NCBI RefSeq assembly: GCF_900104065.1
Contig: NZ_FNLC01000001.1
Location: 744,001 to 808,000 of the forward strand
Origin: Natronobacterium texcoconense
GTDB taxonomy: Archaea; Halobacteriota; Halobacteria; Halobacteriales; Natrialbaceae
Reading direction: 5' to 3'
DNA length: 64,000 nucleotides
Under the pieces are notes generated by a model that was not told where the DNA came from, ran no database searches, and saw nothing but the letters and a program-made list of their open reading frames with translations. Below, in pieces: positions 52,695 to 60,312 of the stretch. Both the position numbers and the translations under genes were made by a program. Every line of letters begins with the position of its first letter. Position 1 is the first letter of the stretch.

Positions 52695-53804
52695 ATGAGC
52701 CCGACCGATCACAACAAACGACGACGACGGTTCCTGCAAACGGTGGGCGTGGCTGGTGCAGCCGCTCTCGCCGGTTGTTTCGGAGACAGTGGCACAGACG
52801 CCGACGATTCGGGAAGCAACGGTAACAGTAACAGCAACGGTAACGTCGAACTGCCGCCGCCGGAAGAGCCAGAGGTCGATACGATCGCTGCCGATCCGAC
52901 GGACGTTCCGGATCCGGTCGACTGGGATTCGCCGCGGACTCACGAGATCCGGATCCAGACCGAAGAGTACGTCGCCGAAATCGAGCCGGGTGTCACGACT
53001 CGGTTCATGACCTTCGAGGGACAGGTCCCCGGTCCGATGTACCGAGTGCGGGTCGGCGACACTGTCCGCCTGACGTTCGACGTCCCCGAAGACCTGAACC
53101 GGGACGTTCACAACATCGACTTCCACGCGGTGTACGGACCCGGTGGGGGTGCCGTCGACACGACGATCGCTCCCGGCGAAGGCGAAGAAACGATCGAATT
53201 CCAGGCGACGTACCCCGGTGCACACATCTACCACTGTGCGCCCGGTAACCACGACCAGCACATCAGTCTCGGCATGTTCGGGACGATCCTGGTCGAACCC
53301 GAAGACGGACTCCCCGAAGTCGATCGGGAGTTCTACATCGGCCAGCACGAGCTGTACCTCGAGGGCGAGACCGGACAGGAAGGTCACCACGCCTTCGACT
53401 TCGACGAGGCCGCCTCGGAGGACCCGACGTACGTCCTCTTCAACGGCGAGGTCGGCCGGTTCACCGAGGACGGTGCGGCTGGCCCGCTGCACGCCGAGGT
53501 CGGCGAGACGGTCCGGGTGTTCTGGTGTAACGGTGGGCCGAACCTGACCAGCGGTCCACACCCGATCGGCAACGTCTGGACCGAGTGGTACCGCGACGGT
53601 GACGTCCTCTCCGACCCCGCCCAGTACGTCGAAGGGACGGCACAGGCGGCCGGTACCACGGCCTTCGGGACGATGGACATGGAAGTCCCCGGCCCGATCT
53701 TCCTGGTCGACCACGCACTCAGCCGAGTCAACCGGAAGGGGCTGATGGCGACGATCAACGTCGAAGGCGAAGAAGACCCCGACATCTACAACCCCGATCC
53801 GTAG
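52695..53804 (+). CDS. nirK: Copper-containing nitrite reductase NirK
   Basis: NirK reduces nitrite to nitric oxide outside the cell. The 369-residue protein has a Tat-type signal (KRRRRFLQT) and lipobox LAGC (Cys28), then two cupredoxin domains. Type 1 copper ligands are His139 (VHN), Cys181 (YHCAPG), His189 and Met194 (GMFG). Type 2 ligands include His144 (DFHAVYG), His180 and His340 (VDHAL), with Asp142 as the conserved catalytic residue and His289 in SGPHPIG as the second catalytic His. The Cys-to-His spacing is 7 residues. It starts the copper block 52695-59369. Confidence 0.94.
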   Translation: MSPTDHNKRRRRFLQTVGVAGAAALAGCFGDSGTDADDSGSNGNSNSNGNVELPPPEEPEVDTIAADPTDVPDPVDWDSPRTHEIRIQTEEYVAEIEPGVTTRFMTFEGQVPGPMYRVRVGDTVRLTFDVPEDLNRDVHNIDFHAVYGPGGGAVDTTIAPGEGEETIEFQATYPGAHIYHCAPGNHDQHISLGMFGTILVEPEDGLPEVDREFYIGQHELYLEGETGQEGHHAFDFDEAASEDPTYVLFNGEVGRFTEDGAAGPLHAEVGETVRVFWCNGGPNLTSGPHPIGNVWTEWYRDGDVLSDPAQYVEGTAQAAGTTAFGTMDMEVPGPIFLVDHALSRVNRKGLMATINVEGEEDPDIYNPDP

Positions 53805-53873
53805 TACTGCCCCAGCCGATTGAATCGCCGGCGAGACCCGAGCGAAAACCGTTCCATTACCATTTCCCCATTC

Positions 53874-54443
53874 ATGAACGACCTCACACGGAGAAACGCG
53901 ATCAAACTGGGCGCAGCCAGTGGCATCGCTGCAATCGCCGGCTGTCTGTCGGATCGCTTCGGGGATACCGGGACGTCCGGGGACGGAGACGGAACCATCG
54001 GCAATCCAGCCGACGAAGTCGTGGTCGACGTCGTCTCGACGCCCAATCCCGCGTTCGAATCACGACTCGTTCACGTCAATCCGGGAGGAACTGTCACGTG
54101 GGACGTCAAGGGTCACCGTCACACCGTCACTGCGTATCATCCCGATACGTACGGCCCACAGCGAATCCCCGACGGCGCGGAGCCGTGGGGAAGTGGAACC
54201 CTCAGCGGAAACCGCGACTTCGAGTGGACGTTCGAACAGGAGGGGATCTACGACTACACCGACACCCGGACTCTCTGTGCCACCCACGAATCCCTCGGTG
54301 CGGTCGGCCGCGTCGTCGTCGGCTGGCCGGACCTCGAGGGACAACCGGCTACCGAACACGACGACCTGGAACTGCCCGGTCGAGCCTCGACGGTCATCCA
54401 GGAGATCGACAACGAAATGCGCGCGGTACTGACCGAAGAGTAG
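53874..54443 (+). CDS. Halocyanin-like lipoprotein, axial Met replaced
   Basis: This 189-residue exported protein has a Tat-like signal (TRRNAIKLG) and lipobox IAGC (Cys24). The cupredoxin region carries His83 (GHRHTVT), Cys135 and His138 (LCATHESLG); the position of the normal axial methionine (GM.G in relatives) is Ala143 (LGAVG). Copper could still bind with three ligands, but the potential or stability would differ, or the protein might be a copper carrier. Placement right after nirK suggests it donates electrons to NirK or supplies copper. Confidence 0.82.
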   Translation: MNDLTRRNAIKLGAASGIAAIAGCLSDRFGDTGTSGDGDGTIGNPADEVVVDVVSTPNPAFESRLVHVNPGGTVTWDVKGHRHTVTAYHPDTYGPQRIPDGAEPWGSGTLSGNRDFEWTFEQEGIYDYTDTRTLCATHESLGAVGRVVVGWPDLEGQPATEHDDLELPGRASTVIQEIDNEMRAVLTEE

Positions 54444-54704
54444 CGCAGTCTCGGCATCGTCGCAGGGTCGTCGTACTCGTTTTCGTCCGTCGTTCTTCAC
54501 CTATACAGTACGAATTCGTACGGGGATCGTCGTCATTTCGTCCGAACGCCGTGAACCGACTCTCCGTTCGGGTTTCGCCGCCAGTCCGTTCGAGATTCGA
54601 ACCAGTACTTAAGTGCCGCACAGCAGATGTTCGGGTGGGTTCCTGCCCCTCGAGAACCACGATCGCTCTTTAGCCGATGGTATGGCTATCTCTACGTAGA
54701 GACC

Positions 54705-55538
54705 ATGAACTCCTTCGATCGACTCGGCCGACGGACGTATCTGGCTGCGACCGGGTCGGCAGTGGTGGGACTCACTGCCGGCTGTACGGACCTGGTATCG
54801 GACCAGCAGTACGACCGGGTCGTCCTTGAGCCACCCGAAAACTACGACGCCCTTCGCGACTCGCGGGACCGCGGTGAGCTTCCGCACCCGATATACGGCG
54901 ACGAACTGCCGGACGTGAGCGCGCCGTGTACGATCCGCGACGAGGAGATCGCGACGGGCGATTTCGAGGGTGAACGCCACTCGCTATACACGTTCATCTT
55001 CGCACGCTGTCACGGCGCGTGTCCGGCGCTGACGTCGTCGCTCAGACACGTGCAGGCTGATTCCGCCGACAACGACTACGCCGACGACGTCGCGCTGGTA
55101 CACGTCACCTTCGACCCCGAACACGACACGCCAGAGGTGCTCGAGGAGTACGGCCACGACCACGGCGTGAACTACGACCTGAACAACTGGTACGACCTCC
55201 GACCGGAGAGCGAAGCGGCGGCCCAGGAGTACGTCATGGACGAGTTCGGGTGCTTCTACATGCGAAACGAGGATTTCGAAGCGGACGACGGCCACGGCGA
55301 CGGCCACGAGAACGATCACGACGACGACGGCCACGATGAACACGACGACCACGACGACGAACCACCCGAACCCGACGAACTCGACGACGAGAGCGAGATG
55401 GAGATGGCGTTCCAGCACGAGTCGATGATCGTCCTGGCCAACGCCGACGGCTACGTCGAACGCACCTACACCGGTGACGGACTCCCATCGTACAGTGACC
55501 TCATAGACGACGTTCGAACGGTCGCCGAGGAGTGGTAA
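54705..55538 (+). CDS. SCO1/SenC copper chaperone with His/Asp-rich insertion
   Basis: SCO proteins insert copper into the CuA site of oxidase subunit II. This 277-residue lipoprotein (signal plus LTAGC, Cys27) has the CxxxC motif FARCHGACPAL (Cys102, Cys106) and the third copper ligand His238 (QHESMIVL). Between the two lies an insertion (residues about 193-230) of Asp, Glu and His including six His residues, absent from normal SCO1 proteins. It may buffer copper. The stop is followed after 2 nt by the thioredoxin-like gene; together they form an assembly operon for the heme-copper enzyme. Confidence 0.88.
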   Translation: MNSFDRLGRRTYLAATGSAVVGLTAGCTDLVSDQQYDRVVLEPPENYDALRDSRDRGELPHPIYGDELPDVSAPCTIRDEEIATGDFEGERHSLYTFIFARCHGACPALTSSLRHVQADSADNDYADDVALVHVTFDPEHDTPEVLEEYGHDHGVNYDLNNWYDLRPESEAAAQEYVMDEFGCFYMRNEDFEADDGHGDGHENDHDDDGHDEHDDHDDEPPEPDELDDESEMEMAFQHESMIVLANADGYVERTYTGDGLPSYSDLIDDVRTVAEEW

Positions 55539-55540
55539 CC

Positions 55541-56077
55541 ATGCGTCGCAGAGAGGTACTGGTCGGTGCGGCCGCAGCAGCCGTTGCAGGCGCCGGTGCA
55601 GCCGTAACGCTCGGCGACTGGGATCCTCTCGAGGACGGCGACGGCGTTCCGGAGTTCGAACTCGAGGGGATCGATGCACCAGGAAGCAACGCGGGAACGG
55701 TCGTCGTCCCGGAGCGAGGGACGGTGACGTTCCTCGAGGTGTTCACGACCCCGTGTGGCGTCTGTTCGGACATGATGGCGCCGCTGGGGGAGGTGTACGA
55801 CGACGTCGGCGACGAGGTGCAGTTCGTCTCGGTGACGAACGAACCGCTCGGTCGGACGACGACCGCCGACGACGTCGCCGACTGGTGGGCAGACCACGAC
55901 GGCCGCTGGCAGGTCGCCCACGACGACGACCTCGAGTTTACCAGGGAACTCGATGCGACGGGAACGCCGTACAGCCTCGTGTTAAACGAGGAAAACGCCG
56001 TCATCTGGTCGGACAGGGGATTCAAGACCGCAGACGAACTTCGCGAACAGATCGAAACCGCTCTCGGAAGTGAGTGA
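55541..56077 (+). CDS. Exported thioredoxin-like protein (TlpA-type)
   Basis: This 178-residue protein has an N-terminal Tat/Sec signal (RRREVLVGAAAAAVAG) and a thioredoxin fold with the CGVC motif TTPCGVCSDMM (Cys72, Cys75) and TGTPYSLVL containing the cis-proline. TlpA-like reductants keep the SCO and CuA cysteines reduced. It sits between sco and ccdA and overlaps the latter by 4 nt (GTGA), so electrons probably pass CcdA to this protein to SCO or CuA. Confidence 0.88.
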   Translation: MRRREVLVGAAAAAVAGAGAAVTLGDWDPLEDGDGVPEFELEGIDAPGSNAGTVVVPERGTVTFLEVFTTPCGVCSDMMAPLGEVYDDVGDEVQFVSVTNEPLGRTTTADDVADWWADHDGRWQVAHDDDLEFTRELDATGTPYSLVLNEENAVIWSDRGFKTADELREQIETALGSE

Positions 56078-56736
56078 CCGTGCCTCTGGGTGAACTGGTC
56101 GGAATGGTCCTGTTCGCACTCGGGTCGGGAGTGGCAACCTTCTTCGCGCCGTGTTCGTACGCGTTGCTTCCCGGCTACGTCGGCTACTACGTCGCGGCGA
56201 CCGGTCAGGAACGGGCACCGCTGGGTGGTGCTGCCGTTCGTGGTGGTGCCGCTGCTATCGGCGCACTCGCCGTCTTCGTGGTACTTTCGGTACTTGCGGT
56301 CGTCGCGGGCGAGGTACTCGAGCGAACGCTTCCGGTTCTCGAGGTCGGCGTCGGCGTCGCACTCGTCGTCCTCGGTGCGTGGATCCTGTACGCCGGCAGC
56401 GGTGCGGTACACGTAATGTTGCCCGAACGTCGAGCGACGGTCTCTGGCTTCACGGTCTTCGGCGGGATGTACGCGCTCGCGGCGACTGCCTGCGTGTTGC
56501 CGCTGTTCCTGGCGGTCGCGTTCCAGTCGCTGACGCTCTCGACGACGGAGACGGCGCTGGTACTTGGTTCGTACGCCGGCGGGTTCGCGGTGCTCATGCT
56601 GTCGGTTACGGTTGCGATCGCGGTCGGACACAACCTGGGCGCTGGTCGCATCGCCCCTCGGTCGGACTGGCTGATCAAGCTCGCAGGTGGCGTGATCGTG
56701 CTCGCCGGATTCGGGCAACTCTACGTGGCGCTCTGA
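56074..56736 (+). CDS. CcdA/DsbD-like transmembrane thiol transporter
   Basis: This 220-residue membrane protein with six predicted helices carries reducing equivalents from cytoplasmic thioredoxin to the outside. The two conserved half-sites are FFAPCSYALLPGY (Cys27) and AATACVLPLF (Cys140), forming the CcdA redox pair. The GTG start at 56074 overlaps the stop of the thioredoxin-like gene. It completes the thiol pathway serving the copper proteins of this block. Confidence 0.9.
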   Translation: MTVPLGELVGMVLFALGSGVATFFAPCSYALLPGYVGYYVAATGQERAPLGGAAVRGGAAAIGALAVFVVLSVLAVVAGEVLERTLPVLEVGVGVALVVLGAWILYAGSGAVHVMLPERRATVSGFTVFGGMYALAATACVLPLFLAVAFQSLTLSTTETALVLGSYAGGFAVLMLSVTVAIAVGHNLGAGRIAPRSDWLIKLAGGVIVLAGFGQLYVAL

Positions 56737-56811
56737 TCGATTCGCGAGCGTTTTCCCGGTCCCGTGGCAGGGGCCGTGCAGTGGTCGGCCACTCGAGCCC
56801 ACCGAATAGCC

Positions 56812-56832
56812 ACTACTATAATATATTATTTT
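56812..56832 (+). promoter_or_regulatory. AT-rich promoter of the CuA/heme-copper operon
   Basis: The run ACTATAATATATTATTTTTG contains ATAATATATTAT, a 12-bp palindrome, in otherwise G+C-rich DNA. It lies about 100 nt before the small membrane protein start. It could be a TATA box plus activator site for the operon 56932-59369. Confidence 0.5.
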
Positions 56833-56931
56833 TGATTCCAGATACGGTTCCCATGTACTGCATTTCTGTCCGAATATGTACGGCAACGTTACCATAGACC
56901 CCCGGTTACAATCGTCGGATGGAGAAGTGCT

Positions 56932-57081
56932 ATGACCACGTCACACAGGGACGACGAGATACCGTTCATGCAACGGTTGTACAATAGAATATGGCTCCTG
57001 GCTGCGGCAGCGTTGCTGTTTTTCGCGCTGTCGTACGTCGTATGGGGGCTGATCGACATTTACACGGTTCCAGCGGGGTAA
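56932..57081 (+). CDS. 49-residue membrane peptide before coxB
   Basis: ATG at 56932 to TAA at 57079-57081 encodes MTTSHRDDEIPFMQRLYNR followed by a hydrophobic helix (IWLLAAAALLFFALSYVVWGLIDIYTVPAG). It begins three bases after nothing else and ends 3 nt before the coxB ATG, so it belongs to the same operon. Small single-helix subunits are common in heme-copper complexes. A positional role as an accessory subunit is inferred; no family name is recognised. Confidence 0.72.
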   Translation: MTTSHRDDEIPFMQRLYNRIWLLAAAALLFFALSYVVWGLIDIYTVPAG

Positions 57082-57084
57082 TCC

Positions 57085-57630
57085 ATGACGTCACCAATCA
57101 AACCGCCGGAAGGAAACTGGTGGGATCAACCCGTCAACAGACGTGAAACGATCTGGCTCGGCCTCTGTACCGGGTGGGCGTTCGTCCTCTTCGGCTGGAT
57201 GAGCGCGTTCACCCGGGTCGGTGACCAGAACCCGATCGGGGAATCCTACAAGGTCGAAAGCGAGGAGTATCGCGAGAAAGTGCAGGCCTACATCGAGGAG
57301 GCCGAAGAGACCGACGACGGAATCGTCCCACCTGGGGACGACGTCTACATCGGCGCGTACTCCTTCAGCTGGGACGGACTCCCGGTCGTGCTCGAGGCCG
57401 GCCGCGAGTACAACATCCACCTCGGCTCCTACGACGTCCAGCACGGCTTCTCGATTCGGCCGGAGGAGACGCTGAGCCAGCAGATCAACCTGCAGATGCT
57501 CCCGGGCTACGAGTGGATCGTTCCCATGGAGTTCGAGGAGCCGGGGACCTACCGCGTGCTCTGTAACGAGTTCTGTGGAAACGGCCACGAAACGATGCAC
57601 GGGAGACTGATCGTGGAGGAACCAGAATGA
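57085..57630 (+). CDS. coxB: Subunit II with CuA site (CoxB-like)
   Basis: This 181-residue subunit II has one N-terminal helix (IWLGLCTGWAFVLFGWM) and an outer cupredoxin domain. The CuA ligands are His120 (VQHGF), Cys160, Cys164, His168 and Met171 in CNEFCGNGHETM. Such a site accepts electrons from halocyanin or cytochrome c. It overlaps subunit I by 4 nt. In this context it may serve a nitric oxide reductase, since CuA subunits occur in CuA-NOR enzymes as well as oxygen reductases. Confidence 0.93.
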   Translation: MTSPIKPPEGNWWDQPVNRRETIWLGLCTGWAFVLFGWMSAFTRVGDQNPIGESYKVESEEYREKVQAYIEEAEETDDGIVPPGDDVYIGAYSFSWDGLPVVLEAGREYNIHLGSYDVQHGFSIRPEETLSQQINLQMLPGYEWIVPMEFEEPGTYRVLCNEFCGNGHETMHGRLIVEEPE

Positions 57631-59369
57631 CGCACAAGTACGACGTGCTGGGGCTGTTCGACAACGAGTACGACGAGGACGGGTTCCGGACCTGTTCGGT
57701 GACCGGCCTCGACGTCCATCGGTCGGTCGAGAACCACGTGAAGGCGTTCGGCCTCACGGCGATCGTCTTCATGATCGTCGGCGGGTTCTTCGCGATTACC
57801 GTCGCGTTGACCCGCTGGGAGACGATCGGTCTGCTCGACGCGTCCGACTACTACATCCACCTCAGCATGCACGCCTGGAGCATGCTGCTTTTCTGGATCG
57901 TCTTCATGGAGGTGGCGATCCTCTACGTCGGTGGTCCGATGGTACTGGGCCGTCGGTTGCCGCTGACTGCAGTGGCGAAAGCCGGTTACGCACTCATGCT
58001 CGCCGGCGCCGTAGCGGTGTACTACTCCATCTGGACGACCTCCGCACCCGACCAGGCGCCGCTGCTGACGGCGTACGTGCCGCTCCCGTCGTCACCGGCG
58101 TTCTACGCGAGCGCGCTCTTGTTCGTCATCGGCGTCGTCGTCGCGGCACTCCCGTTCTTCGTCTCTCTTTGGCGCGAGAAGCGCCAGAACCCGGGACAGA
58201 CACTCCCGCTCGTGACGTTCGGGGCCTTTATCACCTCGATCATCGCTGTCGAGGCACTGCTCGGCGGGGCCGTCGCGTTCGGTAGCGCCCTGCTGTGGCG
58301 ACTCGAGATCGTTACGACCCTCGACGCCGGCTGGTACCGGATGTGGTTCTGGATCATCGGCCACGGGACCCAGCAGATCAACCTCGTGGCGATGATCACC
58401 GTCTGGTACTTCCTGACCCACGTCGTGGGTGGTGCCGAGGTCGTCAGCGAGAAGGTCTCGCGGACGGCGTTTATCCTCTATCTCTTCTTCATCAACATGG
58501 GTGCGGCCCACCACCTGCTGGTCGACCCAGGTATCTCGACCGGCTGGCGGATCTGGAACACCTCGTATGCGTTCTACGGGGCGACGCTGGCCAGCCTGAT
58601 TCACGCCTTCGCTATCCCGGCGGGGATCGAGGCCGGTCGCCGCAAGCGCGGGAAAGGCGGTGGTCTCTTCGGCTGGCTCACCTCTGCACCGTGGAAGAAT
58701 CCGGTGTTCGCCGCACCCGTGCTCGCGATCATCCTCTTCGGATTCCTCGGCGGCATCACGGGCGTGCTCATGGGTCAGCTCCAGCTCAACATGAGCTGGC
58801 ACAACACGTTCGCGACCGTCGGTCACTTCCACAGCACCGTCGTGCTCGGCACGACGATCACGTTCATGGGCCTGGTCTACTTCGTGATCCGGACCATGTT
58901 CATGCGGAAGTTCATCTCCTCGAAACTGGCCTCTGCCCAGCCGTTCCTCTACGGCGGCGCGATGGGGCTGACGGCGCTGATGATGATGTACGTCGGCATC
59001 CTCTACGGCGTCCCACGACGGACGCCCGAGGTCGTCGAGAACATCCCTGGCACCGAGTTCAGCCTCCAGGCTGCTGCGCCACTGTTCAACGTGTTCGGGG
59101 TCGTTGCCCTGATCGCGATCCTCGGCGGCGCGCTGTTCGTTGCGCTGGCCGTCCTCTCCGTGCTGTTCGGTGAGCGGATCGAGCCGGGCGACAACCAGGA
59201 TCTCGTCGCCGACGGCGGACTGGCGATGGCCGAAGATCCCGAAGACCCAGTTCACGCCTACGAGATGCGTGGCTCGTTCGTTCTCTGTCTGATCTTCTTC
59301 GCCGCGTTCGTCATCACCTACGTGCTGAACTGGTATCTGCTCACGCAGCTGTGGTCGATCGGCGCCTGA
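57627..59369 (+). CDS. Heme-copper oxidase subunit I, probable CuA-type nitric oxide reductase
   Basis: This 580-residue, roughly 13-helix subunit I has the heme ligands His82, His400 and His402 (GHFHSTV) and the copper-site pair His295-His296 (GAAHHLL). The remaining active-site His246 lies in IIGHGTQQINL. Oxygen reductases of A and B families have HPxxY there, with Tyr cross-linked to the His; here the Tyr position is Gln250. Absence of this Tyr is characteristic of NO-reducing members such as CuA-NOR. Tyr285 on the next helix could substitute as in cbb3, so oxygen reduction is not excluded. nirK lies 4 kb upstream. Confidence 0.85.
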   Translation: MTHKYDVLGLFDNEYDEDGFRTCSVTGLDVHRSVENHVKAFGLTAIVFMIVGGFFAITVALTRWETIGLLDASDYYIHLSMHAWSMLLFWIVFMEVAILYVGGPMVLGRRLPLTAVAKAGYALMLAGAVAVYYSIWTTSAPDQAPLLTAYVPLPSSPAFYASALLFVIGVVVAALPFFVSLWREKRQNPGQTLPLVTFGAFITSIIAVEALLGGAVAFGSALLWRLEIVTTLDAGWYRMWFWIIGHGTQQINLVAMITVWYFLTHVVGGAEVVSEKVSRTAFILYLFFINMGAAHHLLVDPGISTGWRIWNTSYAFYGATLASLIHAFAIPAGIEAGRRKRGKGGGLFGWLTSAPWKNPVFAAPVLAIILFGFLGGITGVLMGQLQLNMSWHNTFATVGHFHSTVVLGTTITFMGLVYFVIRTMFMRKFISSKLASAQPFLYGGAMGLTALMMMYVGILYGVPRRTPEVVENIPGTEFSLQAAAPLFNVFGVVALIAILGGALFVALAVLSVLFGERIEPGDNQDLVADGGLAMAEDPEDPVHAYEMRGSFVLCLIFFAAFVITYVLNWYLLTQLWSIGA

Positions 59370-59460
59370 CTCGGCGCTGACCTTCTTTCTTCTGTGCCTG
59401 ACCGAACGGATTCCCGAGAACTACCAACCCGATTCGACCCGTACACACTCACAAGACGAT

Positions 59461-60180
59461 ATGTCCGACTCCACGTCACCAAACACGAACGGATCGCCCG
59501 CCGCGTCGACGGTATCCTACCCGCGACGCCTCCTCAGACAGGCCTGGCGAGATACACTGAGCATCTACTACGCCAACACACCGATCTGGCGCGTCCTCAA
59601 AAGCGGCGGGCTCCTGGTGTTCGGCCTCTTTTGCTGGTCCGCGGCGAGCCTGCTTCTGTCCTACGTCCCGGAGTGGACGTTCCTCCACTACGTGATGGCC
59701 TACGGCTTCGTCCTGATCTTCTGGGGGCCACTCACGCACTTCGTGATCGTCCCGCTCGCGATCCGTCTCCGACGGACTGCAGAACACCCCGTCGCGCGAA
59801 CGTTCGCGCGACAGGCGTCCAAGATCAACCTCTCGACGTTCCTCCTAATCGTCCTCGTGCTCGGGACGGCACCCATCTCACCCATGATGCTGGACTTCGG
59901 CGCGCCGTTGAGCGACGACTCGAGCCCCGACGTCGATACGGACCTCGTCTGCTCGGAAGGAGAGGAGGTCATCACGTGTCACCTGACCGATCCAGCGGGT
60001 GTCGATCACGCCGTGGTGACGTCCGGTGAGAACGAACTGAAAGTCGTCGACGATCCCGAAAGCGAGTTCGAGATACGGATCGACGACCTCGAGGAGGTCA
60101 GGGACTGGAAGGAGTTCAACGTCGAACTGAAAGACGAAAATGGCGATCGCCTCGGCGTCATCCGAGAGATCGTTCACTGA
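59461..60180 (+). CDS. Membrane protein downstream of the heme-copper subunit
   Basis: This 239-residue protein has three predicted helices (about residues 46-68, 76-100 and 124-142) and a C-terminal outer domain (about 150-239) with CSEGEEVITC (two Cys, 8 apart) and a beta-rich, acidic DDPESEFEIRIDDLEEV stretch. It lies 92 bp after the subunit I gene. It may be an accessory or assembly factor; I recognise no family. Its TGA stop overlaps the first base of the family B palindromic repeat. Confidence 0.6.
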   Translation: MSDSTSPNTNGSPAASTVSYPRRLLRQAWRDTLSIYYANTPIWRVLKSGGLLVFGLFCWSAASLLLSYVPEWTFLHYVMAYGFVLIFWGPLTHFVIVPLAIRLRRTAEHPVARTFARQASKINLSTFLLIVLVLGTAPISPMMLDFGAPLSDDSSPDVDTDLVCSEGEEVITCHLTDPAGVDHAVVTSGENELKVVDDPESEFEIRIDDLEEVRDWKEFNVELKDENGDRLGVIREIVH

Positions 60181-60261
60181 TACGGATTGCTGTAACGGTT
60201 TACCGGTGTAACCGCGATCCGGGCGGCGGTTGCACCGGAAATGAATTACAGGAAACCGTAT
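60180..60261. repeat. 82-bp palindromic repeat, family B, copy 2
   Basis: The element begins ATACGGATTGCTGTAACGG and ends ATTACAGGAAACCGTAT. The outer arms match copy 1 at 8567-8646 closely, while the centre differs (ACCGGTGTAACCGCG against GCGGTTGCACCGG), preserving its own pairing. As in copy 1, the first base is the last base of the upstream TGA stop, suggesting a preferred insertion or a terminator function. Confidence 0.78.
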
Positions 60262-60312
60262 GACTGCAGTCACGTTCTGCCGTCCTGTTTTCCAGGCCGA
60301 TTTCGACGGCGG

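Noticed and set aside
58092-59255. 387-codon minus-strand ORF inside the heme-copper subunit I gene
   Set aside because: Antisense shadow rich in Glu, Arg and His; the plus-strand frame has clear conserved motifs.
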